From Natrinema sp031626495 (GTDB taxonomy: Archaea > Halobacteriota > Halobacteria > Halobacteriales > Natrialbaceae): a stretch of DNA of 64,000 nucleotides. Shown here piece by piece: positions 51,679 through 60,671 of this stretch (position 1 is the first letter of the stretch; each line of letters opens with the position of its first letter). The notes under the pieces were generated by a model. That model did no database searches and was not told where the DNA came from. It saw only the letters and a list, made by a program, of their open reading frames with translations. A program made the translations under genes and the position numbers. The stretch lies in NCBI RefSeq assembly GCF_031626495.1, contig NZ_JAMQOJ010000001.1, forward strand, positions 1,054,001-1,118,000, read 5' to 3'.

Positions 51679-52515
51679 TCACAGTATGTCGTCGAAGATG
51701 TTCCGTACCGGTTCCGTGTCCACGACCTCGTAGGGCACCCGGAGCGGCGAGACCGATACCTGCTCCTCGAGCACGGCGTGGCGGTCGGTATCCTCGGGGT
51801 CGGGGATGTCCCGGTTGGCCATCTGCTGCCAGAGCCGGTTGGTCAGCTGGAAGCGGCCGTTCTCGAAGGTCGCGTCCATCTCGTAGATCCGAGTGGGCCG
51901 TGTGATCGCGAAGCCGTTGGGCTCGCGGTCCGGTCGCGGCACGTTGACGTTCAGGTAGTCCACGCGATCGAACAGGCCGGTTCCGGGCGCGCCGTCGACC
52001 AGGGCGGCGGCGATCTCGCCCGCGTGCTCGAAGTCCGCCGGCTCGAGGTCGCGCTCGTAGCCGAGCGTGTCCATCGAGACCGCGATCGACGGTGTCTCGA
52101 GGAAGGCAGCTTCCATAGCGGCGCTGACGGTTCCCGAGCGGGAAAAGACGTAGGCCCCGAGATTCGCCCCGGAGTTACAGCCGGAGACGACGATGTCGGG
52201 GGCCGGCTCGAGAGCCTTGACGCCGACGATGGCACAGTCACAGGGGGTGCCGTTGACGGCGTAGCCGAGTTCGTGGTCGGTGTGCGGGACCGGGGAGGTG
52301 AAGGCGTCCGATTCCAGGTCGATCTCGTGGTCGTCACTCTCCTCGCTCGTCCGGCCGTAGGACAGCGACCGGCCGACCGCGCTCTGATTCCGATCGGGCG
52401 CGACGACGGTGACCGTGCCGACCGACGAGAGCGCGTCGTACAGCGCGCGGATGCCGGGTGCGTCGATCCCGTCGTCGTTCGTCAGGAGAATGTGGGGGTC
52501 CGAATCCAGTTCCAT
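51679..52515 (-). CDS. surE: 5'/3'-nucleotidase SurE
   Basis: 278 residues. ILLTNDDGIDAPGIRALYDA carries the metal-binding NDDG, APDRNQSAVGRSLSYG the conserved phosphate segment, CDCAIVGVKALEPAPDIVVS and GCNSGANLGAYVFSRSGTVS the second metal-binding Asn and active site, and NVNVPRPDREPNGFAITRPT the C-terminal tail. SurE removes phosphate from nucleoside 5'- or 3'-monophosphates and is linked to stationary-phase survival. The start is the ATG at 52515. Confidence 0.95.
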   Translation of the reverse strand: MELDSDPHILLTNDDGIDAPGIRALYDALSSVGTVTVVAPDRNQSAVGRSLSYGRTSEESDDHEIDLESDAFTSPVPHTDHELGYAVNGTPCDCAIVGVKALEPAPDIVVSGCNSGANLGAYVFSRSGTVSAAMEAAFLETPSIAVSMDTLGYERDLEPADFEHAGEIAAALVDGAPGTGLFDRVDYLNVNVPRPDREPNGFAITRPTRIYEMDATFENGRFQLTNRLWQQMANRDIPDPEDTDRHAVLEEQVSVSPLRVPYEVVDTEPVRNIFDDIL

Positions 52516-52541
52516 TGCCTGTCCGCTGGATGGCGGGCGAG

Positions 52542-52991
52542 CTACGTATCAGTTCGGTTCCCGGAGGCGGGCTCGGACTCGGTCGCGAATTTCGCCCCAC
52601 AGGCCGGGCAGTACCGCGATCCCTCGGTGGCCACCGCCTCGCACACGGGACAGGTCACTCCGCCGTCGGGTTCGGCGACGGTCTCGAGGTCCTCTCCGCA
52701 GGACGGACAGTAGTCCGCGGCCGTCGGAACGTCCGCGCCACAGGCCGGGCAGCGGCCTCCGTCCTCCCAGAGGACACGGCGTTGCGAGTTCGCGACGTAG
52801 TTGTACGCGGCCCAGACGAGGTTGCCGACCCCGAGCGAGAACCAGACCGTCAGGATCGCGACCAGAACGTGGCTGCCGACGGAGCCGAACTCCCGGTCGA
52901 CCACGACGATGCGGTCGGGCGTCTCCTCTTCGATTCGCCAGCCGTCTGCCACGAGGTCGTCGACCTCCCGTTGCAGTCGCGTGCTTCGCAT
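52542..52991 (-). CDS. Double zinc-ribbon protein with one membrane segment
   Basis: 149 residues. The N-terminus (REVDDLVADGWRIEEETPDR) is followed by a hydrophobic helix, VLVAILTVWFSLGVGNLVWA, then two zinc ribbons: RCPACGADVPTAADYCPSCG and TCPVCEAVATEGSRYCPACG. Such membrane-anchored zinc-ribbon proteins are common in haloarchaea and of unknown role. It is 26 bases upstream of surE on the same strand and may be co-transcribed with it. Confidence 0.82.
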   Translation of the reverse strand: MRSTRLQREVDDLVADGWRIEEETPDRIVVVDREFGSVGSHVLVAILTVWFSLGVGNLVWAAYNYVANSQRRVLWEDGGRCPACGADVPTAADYCPSCGEDLETVAEPDGGVTCPVCEAVATEGSRYCPACGAKFATESEPASGNRTDT

Positions 52992-53087
52992 AGGGTTCGT
53001 AGGACGCGAGCGGGCAAAAGCCTGTCAGCAGAACGATGCGGGAGCCATGACAGTCCAGTTTACGTACCTCGAGTACCTCTAGAGGAT

Positions 53088-53609
53088 ATGATCGGATTCG
53101 ATCACTGGATACGAACCGTCTCGCTGATCGCACAGACCGACCCCGGCGTCAACGTCGACGTCGGGACGACGAACGGACTGTTCGGGGGCGCGATCAGCGC
53201 CTTCCTGACTACGCTGGTCGTCGGCGCGATCATGGTCGCCATCTTCCCCGCGTACACGGAGCGGCTGATGGGCGAGGTGCTCGAGGACCCGGTCAACTCG
53301 TTCGTATACGGCCTCTTCTCGCTCGTCGCGCTCATCGTGTTGACCATCGCTCTGGTCATTACCATCATCGGGATCGCAGTGGCGATTCCGCTGATTCTCG
53401 TCGCGTCGCTCGTCTGGGCGATCGGCGCGGCGATCGCCTACCTCGCGATCGCCGAGCGACTCGTCGGGCGTGGCGACGGCTGGCTGAAGCCGCTGCTGGT
53501 CGCGTCGGCCATCAACGGCGTCCTCGCGCTGACCGGCGTCGGCTGGATACTCTCGGTCTGCATCGGCGCCGCCGGTTTCGGCGCGATGTTACGGAAGTAC
53601 CTCGAGTAG
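53088..53609 (+). CDS. Multi-pass membrane protein, uncharacterised
   Basis: 173 residues. After a polar lead (MIGFDHWIRTVSLIAQTDPG) come four or five hydrophobic segments, including LTTLVVGAIMVAIFPAYTER, LVALIVLTIALVITIIGIAV and PLLVASAINGVLALTGVGWI. The last 20 residues are small and Gly-rich. The pattern of paired helices with VGAIMVAxFPxY is seen in haloarchaeal membrane proteins that often accompany bactofilin-like genes, but none is nearby. Function unknown. ATG 53088 is preferred; longer upstream frames are not coding-like. Confidence 0.75.
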   Translation: MIGFDHWIRTVSLIAQTDPGVNVDVGTTNGLFGGAISAFLTTLVVGAIMVAIFPAYTERLMGEVLEDPVNSFVYGLFSLVALIVLTIALVITIIGIAVAIPLILVASLVWAIGAAIAYLAIAERLVGRGDGWLKPLLVASAINGVLALTGVGWILSVCIGAAGFGAMLRKYLE

Positions 53610-53727
53610 GCTCGATTTCGGTCAAGAGAGGCGAACCGCGGCTCGATCGATCAGCGGACTCCTCGAGATGTCCACCGGCCAATGAATCCTCACCTGCACG
53701 AGAGGGGAGCCGACGCAATCCGGACCG

Positions 53728-54024
53728 TTACCACGGGAGATACCGCCGGAGACGGGCCACCAATGATCGCTCGTGACGGACGCGAAGCGTCGTTCCCTCG
53801 GCGTCGAACGCCGCTTCCGTCGCGGGGATCCGTTCGCTATCGGGCAGGTGGAAGTACTGTTCGCCGGACGGGACCGTCCCGCCGCTGCTCGCGCCGAACA
53901 GCGTTTTCGATCGGCCCGTCGGCTCCGGAACGGGCTCGCTGTACTCGATTTCGTACACCGTCTGCCCGTCCTCGGTCGTCTTCCGCCAGTCGACGATCTC
54001 GCGGTCGCCGTCAGCGCCGATCAT
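53728..54024 (-). CDS. Small hypothetical protein
   Basis: 98 residues: MIGADGDREIVDWRKTTEDG, QTVYEIEYSEPVPEPTGRSK, then GEQYFHLPDSERIPATEAAF and a basic end (ERSLVARLRRYLPW). Probably beta-rich and soluble, with an amphipathic C-terminus that could touch a membrane or nucleic acid. No family recognised. Composition and codon use look coding. The flanks (53610-53727 and 54025-54160) hold nothing I can identify. Confidence 0.6.
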   Translation of the reverse strand: MIGADGDREIVDWRKTTEDGQTVYEIEYSEPVPEPTGRSKTLFGASSGGTVPSGEQYFHLPDSERIPATEAAFDAEGTTLRVRHERSLVARLRRYLPW

Positions 54025-54160
54025 GCTCGAGAGTCCGACCGCGTGGATGGCGTCCGAATCGCACTGTTCATGTCGCTCTCGACTACTCGTGACGACGACC
54101 TAAAATCACCGACGAAGGGTTGGAGAGCGAGCGGCCGCCGCGAGTCGCTCGTCCCCGGTG

Positions 54161-55540
54161 TCACCCGAGATCGACCGGATCGACCTTCAGATACTCCCGC
54201 AGAACGACCGTCGCGTAGGACCCCTTCGGCAGCGCGAACGCGAGCGTCAGCGGTTCGGTCTCGAGCGCGAGATCGGTCCGGACGAGCATCGCACGGCGCG
54301 TCCCGGTCGAGTGGAACTCCCCTGGAAGGTCGAAATCCGCGGGATCGAGGCCGAGTTCGTCCAGCACCGCACGCTCGATCTCGCCCTGCTCGCCGTCGGC
54401 CAGTTCCGTCTCGGTACCGACCAGCGGCGCGGTGACGAACGCGCGGCCGCGCTCGCAGTGGCGGGTCACCGAGTCGACCCGGCGCTCGTCGACGCGCTGG
54501 AGCCGGTCGGTGTCGGGCAACTCGAGGCCGTCGGGCGCGTCAGTGTCGGAAAAGCAGACCACGTCGCCCGCGACGGGGCGATCGAACGGCAGTCCGCGCT
54601 CGAGACGCTCGGAGAGCATTAGGTTGAACGCGTACGACTGGGCCGCGTGGACGAACAGCCGCTGGAGGTTCGACGGGACCCGCTCGAGGGCCGCCCGGAA
54701 CGTCTCGGGACCCGGCTCGCCGTCGTGCTCTGCGAGCGCGTGGATCATCGAGCGCTCGTAGCGCAGGCGGTTGGGAACGCGCTCGAGGGCCTCCTGCCAG
54801 TCTCGCGTCTCTTCGACGAAGGCCCGGGCCTCCTGCGTGCCCTCCGGCTCCGCGCCCGTCGGATTCCCCAGGTAGGCCATCACCGCGCCCTCCCAGTCGC
54901 CGCGAGCGATCGCGAGGCCGACCTCGTGGGTGACCGGGCGGCGGCTGCCGAAGCGCTGCTGGCCGAAGAAGTTGGGGACGCCGATCGAGGTCCCGTCGTC
55001 GCCGTCCGCGTCACCGGCTGACCCGCCGCGGTCGCCGCTTTCGAGCCCCCCGAACGCGGCCAGTTCGTCGGTGATCGCCGCCGCGTTTGCCGGCCGTTCG
55101 GGCTCGCTCACGACGAGTTCGAACGCGTTGCCCGCGAGGTCGCCGAATTCGAGATTGCGTCCTGCGCGTCCGAGCACCTCGAGCTCCGCGCCGTCGACCT
55201 CGGGCAGGTCCTCGGGGTCGGCCCCGTAGACCGAAAACAGCTGGGTCGTCACGGCGTACTTGTCCTTCGTGCCGGCCCAGTTGACCCGCTCTCGGGAGAT
55301 TCCGAGGGCGTCGGAGAGCCGCGAGGCGAAGTCGTTGGTGTCCCACCCGCGCAGGGTCGCCCGGAAGACGAGATGCGGGTAAGCGTCCGTCGCGGCATCG
55401 ACCGGCTCGGTGTCGAAGCGCTCGAGTTCGCGCACCCGGAAGTGCTCGTCGTCCTCGCGCAGGCGGCCGCCGACGCCGTCGGTGTCGCTGACGTAGTGGT
55501 CCATGCCGACGGCCTGCTCGGTGGGGTGGGCTGGGCGCAT
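54161..55540 (-). CDS. truD: tRNA pseudouridine(13) synthase TruD
   Basis: 459 residues. RVNWAGTKDKYAVTTQLFSV holds the catalytic Asp (Asp93) of TruD, and VPNFFGQQRFGSRRPVTHEV is the conserved NFFG(P/Q)QRFG segment. The insertion between them includes an acidic stretch (ESGDRGGSAGDADGDDGTSI) typical of halophiles. It modifies U13 in tRNA-Glu and other RNAs. An internal ATG at 55504 (MDHYVSDTDG) could also be the start; the first 12 residues are weakly supported. Confidence 0.94.
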   Translation of the reverse strand: MRPAHPTEQAVGMDHYVSDTDGVGGRLREDDEHFRVRELERFDTEPVDAATDAYPHLVFRATLRGWDTNDFASRLSDALGISRERVNWAGTKDKYAVTTQLFSVYGADPEDLPEVDGAELEVLGRAGRNLEFGDLAGNAFELVVSEPERPANAAAITDELAAFGGLESGDRGGSAGDADGDDGTSIGVPNFFGQQRFGSRRPVTHEVGLAIARGDWEGAVMAYLGNPTGAEPEGTQEARAFVEETRDWQEALERVPNRLRYERSMIHALAEHDGEPGPETFRAALERVPSNLQRLFVHAAQSYAFNLMLSERLERGLPFDRPVAGDVVCFSDTDAPDGLELPDTDRLQRVDERRVDSVTRHCERGRAFVTAPLVGTETELADGEQGEIERAVLDELGLDPADFDLPGEFHSTGTRRAMLVRTDLALETEPLTLAFALPKGSYATVVLREYLKVDPVDLG

Positions 55541-55618
55541 GCTGTTGGCGGGGCTTGGCGTGCGGGGCCTAAATCGGTTCGTTCTCGAGAACGCGTCGCG
55601 GCGGTCAGGCGGGCAGGA

Positions 55619-56392
55619 TCAGTCCGTCTGCGGGATCGACCGCGCTCCCAGTGCGAACGCGACGAGGGCCACCGCGGTGAGGATCAGCAAGTTCGCGATT
55701 TCCGGATCGAGTCCCGCGACTGCGGTCGTCTCAGCCCCCGAATACGTGGCGGCCCGCACGCCCCGTGCGAAGTAGGTCAGCGGCGAGAGGTTCACCAGCG
55801 GGCCGAACCAGCCGGGCAGCTGCTCGAGCGAGATGAACGTCTCCGAGAGGAAGAGCAGCGGGAGGCCGATCGCGTTGCTGGCGGCGACCGCGCCGTCCTG
55901 GGAGTCGGTGTAGCTGCCGAGCATCGCGCCGACGCCGCAGAAACAGACGACGCCGATCAGCACGTACGGCACCAGCAACACCGAAAAGGCGATCTCCGCT
56001 CCCGTGAGAACGATCACCAGCCCGAGGATGAGCAGGCTCGCCAGGCCGATGATCGCGGCGTTGACCGCGGTCTGGGCGAGTAACCACTCCGCGCGGGAGA
56101 GCGGCGTCGTCGCGAGTTTCTCGAAGCGGCTCCCCTCGCGGTGGCGCGCGACCTCGCTGCCCATCCGCGAGAGCGGTGTGAAGAGGACGACGACGGCGAG
56201 GTAGCCCGGTACGTAGTAGGCCGGCGGCTGCGTGAACAGCCCTCCTCCCGTCGGGTCCGTCCGGACCAGCGCCCCGAAGATGACGATCAGGATCACCGGG
56301 AAGAAGAAGGTGAAGAAGACCGCCGTCCGCCGCCGGACGAACGACCGCCAGCCGGCGCTGGTCTCCGCCCGCACGCGCCCCATCCGGCTCAT
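55619..56392 (-). CDS. ABC-2 type transporter permease
   Basis: 257 residues, about six membrane helices, including TAVFFTFFFPVILIVIFGAL, YYVPGYLAVVVLFTPLSRM and GLASLLILGLVIVLTGAEIA. Conserved ABC-2 features are the LPLLFLSETFISLEQLPGWF loop before the last helices and LSPLTYFARGVRAATYSG. Its start overlaps the stop of the ATPase gene (ATGA), so the pair forms an exporter. Substrate unknown; drug, lipid or polysaccharide export are typical. Confidence 0.9.
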   Translation of the reverse strand: MSRMGRVRAETSAGWRSFVRRRTAVFFTFFFPVILIVIFGALVRTDPTGGGLFTQPPAYYVPGYLAVVVLFTPLSRMGSEVARHREGSRFEKLATTPLSRAEWLLAQTAVNAAIIGLASLLILGLVIVLTGAEIAFSVLLVPYVLIGVVCFCGVGAMLGSYTDSQDGAVAASNAIGLPLLFLSETFISLEQLPGWFGPLVNLSPLTYFARGVRAATYSGAETTAVAGLDPEIANLLILTAVALVAFALGARSIPQTD

Positions 56393-57381
56393 GCGGTCTC
56401 ACCCGCCTGTGCGAGTTCGTCCCCGTCCCCGTCTCCGCCGGCGACGCCCTCGAGTCGGTCCGTCCGCTCGCGTTCCGTCGCGTCGGCCAGCGAGAGGTAG
56501 ACGTCCTCGAGGTCGGGCTCGGCCCACGAGAGTTCGGTGTACGCGATGTCCCGGTCCTCGAGGTAGTCGACCACCGTCCCGATCGCGGCGGGCTCGATCT
56601 CGCGGACGACGACGGCGCTTTCCGGGCTCCGGCCCCGGCCGCGCTCGGGGCGTTCGACCGGATACGTGAGATCGGCGAACGCGTCCGGATCGGCGCTCGT
56701 TTCGATCGTGAGTCGGCTCGAGCCGCCGTGCTCGCGGACGAGTTCGTCGGGGGAGCCCTGCGCGACGATCGTTCCGCCGGCGAGCAGACCGACGCGATCG
56801 GCGAGCCGCTCCGCCTCCGCCATGTCGTGGGTCGTCAGAACGACGGTCGTCCCGCCGTTCGCAAGGTCCTCGATCAGCCGCCAGACGGTGCGCCGACCGG
56901 CGGGGTCGATGCCGGTCGTCGGCTCGTCCAGAAAGAGTAGATCGGGGTCGTTGACGAGCGCGGAGCCGACGCAGACGCGCCGCTGCTGGCCGCCCGAGAG
57001 GTCCTCGTACCAGGTGTCGCCGGCGTCGACGAGACCGACGTCGGCGAGGACGGCCTCGGAATCACGCGCGTCGTCGTAGAGGCCGGCGTAGTACGCCAGC
57101 AGCTCGCGGGCGCTGAGGCGGCTCGGCGGCGAGAACTCTTGCGGGAGGACGCCCAGCCGGCCGCGATCGACCGCCGTCGGCGACTCGCCGAGGATCCGCG
57201 CACGGCCGGCGTCGGGCTCGGACGTCCCCGTCAGCGCGCGGACGAGCGTCGTCTTTCCGGCCCCGTTCGGACCGATCAGCGCGAAGACCTCGCCGCGGGC
57301 GACCGACAGCGAGGCCCCCGTCAGTGCGGCGGTCTCGCCGTAGGTCTTCTCGAGGTCCGTCGCTTCGACTACGGCTTCCAT
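56389..57381 (-). CDS. ABC transporter ATP-binding protein (ABC-2 exporter type)
   Basis: 330 residues. Walker A is GPNGAGKTTLVRAL, the Q-loop GVLPQEF, the signature LSGGQQRRVCVGSALV and Walker B LLFLDEPTTGID, followed by the H-loop TTHDMAEAE. A C-terminal regulatory extension follows (after about residue 215), with YPVERPERGRGRSPE and ending EVYLSLADATERERTD-like sequence, as in DrrA/CcmA-type exporters. ATG 57381 matches the family start (MEAVVEATDLEKTYG). Confidence 0.92.
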   Translation of the reverse strand: MEAVVEATDLEKTYGETAALTGASLSVARGEVFALIGPNGAGKTTLVRALTGTSEPDAGRARILGESPTAVDRGRLGVLPQEFSPPSRLSARELLAYYAGLYDDARDSEAVLADVGLVDAGDTWYEDLSGGQQRRVCVGSALVNDPDLLFLDEPTTGIDPAGRRTVWRLIEDLANGGTTVVLTTHDMAEAERLADRVGLLAGGTIVAQGSPDELVREHGGSSRLTIETSADPDAFADLTYPVERPERGRGRSPESAVVVREIEPAAIGTVVDYLEDRDIAYTELSWAEPDLEDVYLSLADATERERTDRLEGVAGGDGDGDELAQAGETA

Positions 57382-57707
57382 ACGGGCCGGTTCCGGCGCA
57401 TTGTGGGTAAGGCGTTCGATTCTCGCGGCCGGACAACGCCTCGTTCTCACGGTTTTATCGTCTGCTCGCTGTTCGTGGCATCGGTCGAACGGTCTGCAAA
57501 ACGGTTAGTCTCGCACTGCTCGTATCGTGATTCTCACTAGCGTCGCGTGCTCACGGCTTCGCCTGCTCACGGTTCTACCGTTCGCACCGCGGTTCTCACT
57601 CGCTTCGCTCGTTCCGAACCGCGCACCTTCCGAACCGTGCACGTTCCGAACCGCGTTGCCCTCGCAGGTACAACCGTTACCTGCCGGTTCGTGATAGCGA
57701 GCCGGGA
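57382..57707. other. Intergenic region with short 16-base-period repeats
   Basis: 326 bases between divergent genes. It holds the short-period repeat at about 57549-57659 and a related phrase (CTCACGGTTTTATCG) near 57447. A minus-strand frame over 57567-58634 is only the complement of the oxidoreductase. Beyond the repeat I see no gene. Confidence 0.5.
57549..57659. repeat. 16-base-period degenerate tandem repeat
   Basis: GCTCACGG occurs at about 57549 and 57565 (spacing 16), and TTCCGAACCG at about 57612, 57628 and 57644 (spacing 16 each). Between them lies ACCGCGGTTCTCACTCGCTT. The units are degenerate and contain no ORF. They lie 50-160 bases before the start of the F420-dependent oxidoreductase at 57708. 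Could be a regulatory array or a product of slippage. Confidence 0.5.
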
Positions 57708-58664
57708 ATGACGCAACTCGGTTATACCCTCTCGAGCGAGGAGTTCGGTCCCCAGGAACTGGTCGAAATCGCCCGCAGCGCCGAGGCGGCCGGCTTCGAC
57801 TTCCTCTCGATCTCGGATCACTTCCACCCGTGGGTGGCCGCGCAGGGCGAGTCGCCGTTCGTCTGGTCGACGCTGGGCGCGATCGCGAACGAGACCGACG
57901 AGATCGAGGTCGGCGTCGGCGTCACCTGCCCGACGACGCGGATCCATCCGGTCAACGTCGCCCACGCGGTCGCCACCGTCGACGAACTGTTCGGCGACCG
58001 GTTCACGTTCGGCGTCGGGACCGGTGAGAACCTGAACGAGCATGTCACCGGCGAGCGCTGGCCCGAGCACGACGTTCGCCTCGAGAAGCTCGAAGAGGCG
58101 ATGGACGTGATGCGCTCCCTCTGGACCGGCGAGACGACGAGCCACCGCGGCGAGCACTACACGGTCGAGAACGCGAAACTGTTCACCGTCCCCGACGACC
58201 AGCCGACGACGATCGCCAGCGCGTTCGGCCCGCAGACGGCCCGCTGGACAGCCGAACACGCGGACGGTCTCTGGTGTTCCGGCCCGAAATCGGAGCCGGT
58301 GGAGGCCTACGAGGACGCCGGCGGCGAGGGGCCGAAGTACACCCAGCTGCACGGCTGTTACGCCGACAGCGAGGAGGAGGCGGTCGAGACGATCTACGAG
58401 CAGTGGCCCAACGGCTCGATTCCGGGCGAACTCGGTCAGGAACTGCCGACGCCGGCCCACTTCGAGCAGGCCGCTCAGATGGTCGAAAAGGAGGACATCG
58501 CCGAGAGCGGAACGACCACCGAGCCCGACGCGCAGGCACACATCGACAGCATCGAGGAGGCGATCGACGCCGGCTACGACCACGTCTACGTCCACCAGAT
58601 CGGGCCCGAACAGGAGAAGGCCATCGAGTTCCACGCCGAGGAAGTCCTCCCATCGTTCAGCTAG
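57708..58664 (+). CDS. F420-dependent LLM-class oxidoreductase (G6PDH/FGD-like)
   Basis: 318 residues, TIM-barrel luciferase-like fold. MTQLGYTLSSEEFGPQELVE, SISDHFHPWVAAQGESPFVW, GVGVTCPTTRIHPVNVAHAV, FGVGTGENLNEHVTGERWPE and CSGPKSEPVEAYEDAG are the motifs of the FGD-related LLM family (TIGR03557 type). The SDHF/HPW segment and GTGENLNEH are the F420-binding region in related enzymes. It likely oxidises or reduces a substrate using coenzyme F420; which one is unknown. Confidence 0.9.
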   Translation: MTQLGYTLSSEEFGPQELVEIARSAEAAGFDFLSISDHFHPWVAAQGESPFVWSTLGAIANETDEIEVGVGVTCPTTRIHPVNVAHAVATVDELFGDRFTFGVGTGENLNEHVTGERWPEHDVRLEKLEEAMDVMRSLWTGETTSHRGEHYTVENAKLFTVPDDQPTTIASAFGPQTARWTAEHADGLWCSGPKSEPVEAYEDAGGEGPKYTQLHGCYADSEEEAVETIYEQWPNGSIPGELGQELPTPAHFEQAAQMVEKEDIAESGTTTEPDAQAHIDSIEEAIDAGYDHVYVHQIGPEQEKAIEFHAEEVLPSFS

Positions 58665-58688
58665 TCGGCCACGATCCCGTCGTTTTGG

Positions 58689-60320
58689 CTACTCGGTCGC
58701 GAGCGCGACGAACTCGTTGATCGCCTCGTCGCTCCCCGCGACGATCAGAGCGTCGTCATCGCGGACGACGAACTCGGGACCGAGGTCGGTCAGCAGCTCG
58801 TCGCCGCGCTCGGCCGCGACGACGGTACAGCCGGTTCTGGCCCGCAGGTCCACGTCGCCGAGGCTCCGGCCAGCGATCCGCGGCGCGGTCGTCCGGACGA
58901 GTTCGAACTGCGTCTCCGGCGTCAGGATCTCTTCGTCCTCGATCAGGACCGAGGCGAGCATCCGTCCGGTCACCGTCGACAGCGAGAGGACGTACTCCGC
59001 GCCGGCGCGGTAGAGCTTCGGGATGTTCTCGGTCTCGTTCGCTCGCGCGATGATCTCCACCTCGGGTGCGACCTGTTTGATGACCAGCGTCGCGTAGATC
59101 GTCGTCGCGTCGTCGTCGAGCGTGAGGATGATCGACCGGGAGTCGTCGATCCCGGCGGCCTCGAGGACGTCCTCGTCAGTGATATCGCCGACGACGTCGA
59201 CCCCCTCTTGACCGACGAGATCGACGACGCAGGTCGACGCTCCGTCGGCTGCCAGCGTCTCCGCCGCGGTGTGGCCGACGACGCCGTAGCCGCCGACGAG
59301 GACGCGATTCTGTCGGTGCTCCAGGGCCGACACCGTCCGCGCCTTCAACTCCGTGAGGTCGTCCCGCTGCCCCGCGACGAGCAGAATCGTGTTGCCGTCG
59401 ATCCGGTGTTCGGGGCCCGGGACCGGGACGAACTCGCCGTTGAACCACGCGCCGATGACGGTGATCCCCATGCGATCGCGGATTCCCGACTCCGGGATCG
59501 TCTGGCCGACGAGGTCGCTGTGGTCCTGCACGAGCAGTTCGGTCACCGCGAGGTCGTCGCTAAACGCGATCGTGTCCCGGAGGTCGGCCGAGACGGTCGT
59601 CGTCGCCTTCGTCGCGAGGCTCCCACCGAGGACCCGCCGCGGGCGGACGACGTCGTCGGCGCCGGCGTAGCGGTGGTAGCTCGCGACGTCGTCGTCTTCG
59701 ACCACGGTGACGATCTGGAGGTCGCTCGAGAGTTCTCGAGCCGTGAGGATCACCATCGCGTTCGTCTCGTCGTCGATATCGGTGACGAGAGCGTGAGCCT
59801 CGGTAGTGTTAGCCGCGCGTAACGTCTCCTCCTGATCGAGTTCGCCGTAGATGGCCTCGATCCCGTCGTTGACCAGTTCCACGACGAGTTCGGGATCGCC
59901 GTCGATGAAGACGTACGGCACGTTCGCGGCCTCGAGTTCCTCCGCGAGCACGTCCGACCGCGGCGTGTGCGAGCAGATGACGACGTGATCGGTGAGGTCG
60001 GTTTCCTCGGGCGGCCGATCCTCGAGGGCCTGCTGGAACAGCGGGACGACGATCAAGGGAAGCGCGAGGAAGACGAGCAGGACGCCAGTGAGGTTCATCG
60101 CGATTACGAACAAATTCATCGCGGTGCTCTCCCAGGGCGCATCACCGCCGAAGCCGGCGGTCGTCAGCGTCTCGACGACGATCTGCACTGCGTGGACGTA
60201 CGACATGGTCTCTCCCTCGAAGGCGGCCATGCCGACCTGATAGACGCCGGCGTAGACGAGGACGAGCGCGAGGACGGCGGCCAACGAGAGGGCGATGCGC
60301 CGCCACCAGTAGTTCATCAC
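58689..60320 (-). CDS. Potassium channel with two RCK (TrkA) domains
   Basis: 543 residues. Two membrane helices (about 9-31 and 66-95) bracket a pore loop with LTTAGFGGDAPWES, a TxGFG variant of the K+ filter. The first RCK domain (about 110-320) begins HVVICSHTPRSDVLAEEL; its normal GxGxxG is replaced. A second RCK domain starts RVLVGGYGVVGHTAAETLAA, with an intact Rossmann motif, and ends with a TrkA-C segment. A ligand-gated K+ channel of the MthK type is likely, important for osmoregulation in a salt-in strategist. A second Met (60317) is an equal start candidate. Confidence 0.9.
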   Translation of the reverse strand: MMNYWWRRIALSLAAVLALVLVYAGVYQVGMAAFEGETMSYVHAVQIVVETLTTAGFGGDAPWESTAMNLFVIAMNLTGVLLVFLALPLIVVPLFQQALEDRPPEETDLTDHVVICSHTPRSDVLAEELEAANVPYVFIDGDPELVVELVNDGIEAIYGELDQEETLRAANTTEAHALVTDIDDETNAMVILTARELSSDLQIVTVVEDDDVASYHRYAGADDVVRPRRVLGGSLATKATTTVSADLRDTIAFSDDLAVTELLVQDHSDLVGQTIPESGIRDRMGITVIGAWFNGEFVPVPGPEHRIDGNTILLVAGQRDDLTELKARTVSALEHRQNRVLVGGYGVVGHTAAETLAADGASTCVVDLVGQEGVDVVGDITDEDVLEAAGIDDSRSIILTLDDDATTIYATLVIKQVAPEVEIIARANETENIPKLYRAGAEYVLSLSTVTGRMLASVLIEDEEILTPETQFELVRTTAPRIAGRSLGDVDLRARTGCTVVAAERGDELLTDLGPEFVVRDDDALIVAGSDEAINEFVALATE

Positions 60321-60671
60321 TGGGACGTGACCGATCGAGTGCTATGTAGCTTCGGAAACCGGGCCCGTGATCGGCGGGAAACACCGGTGGGACGACATGT
60401 CCCTCGGTTTGTTCGGGATCGGTCGCCGAAGAATTACCGAATTCGAGTACGTAGTCGTTCGCATGTCACTCCCGCTCGAGGGCTACTACGGGGCCTGTTC
60501 CGAGGCGAGGGAGACGTGTGTCGCGCTCGCACGAGTCGTTGCCGATCGCCGGGTCGGCCGGTCAGACAGCCGTGAGAACCGTGTCCGACGGGTTGCAGAC
60601 GCGCTCGAGCCCGGGAATTCGTAGATCGCCGCAGCCCCGTTCGTTTTGCCCCTCGCCGTCGAACCCGCGCT
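60321..60671. other. Intergenic region between divergent K+ channel and AKR genes
   Basis: 351 bases. A 53-codon plus-strand frame at 60463-60624 (MSLPLEGYYGACSEARETCV at the start) is the only possible small gene. It has no recognisable family and an Arg-rich end, so I do not call it. No repeat or RNA is seen. Confidence 0.4.

Noticed and set aside
60463..60624. 53-residue plus-strand frame between the K+ channel and the aldo/keto reductase
   Set aside because: Short, no family, Arg-rich end; may be chance in GC-rich DNA.
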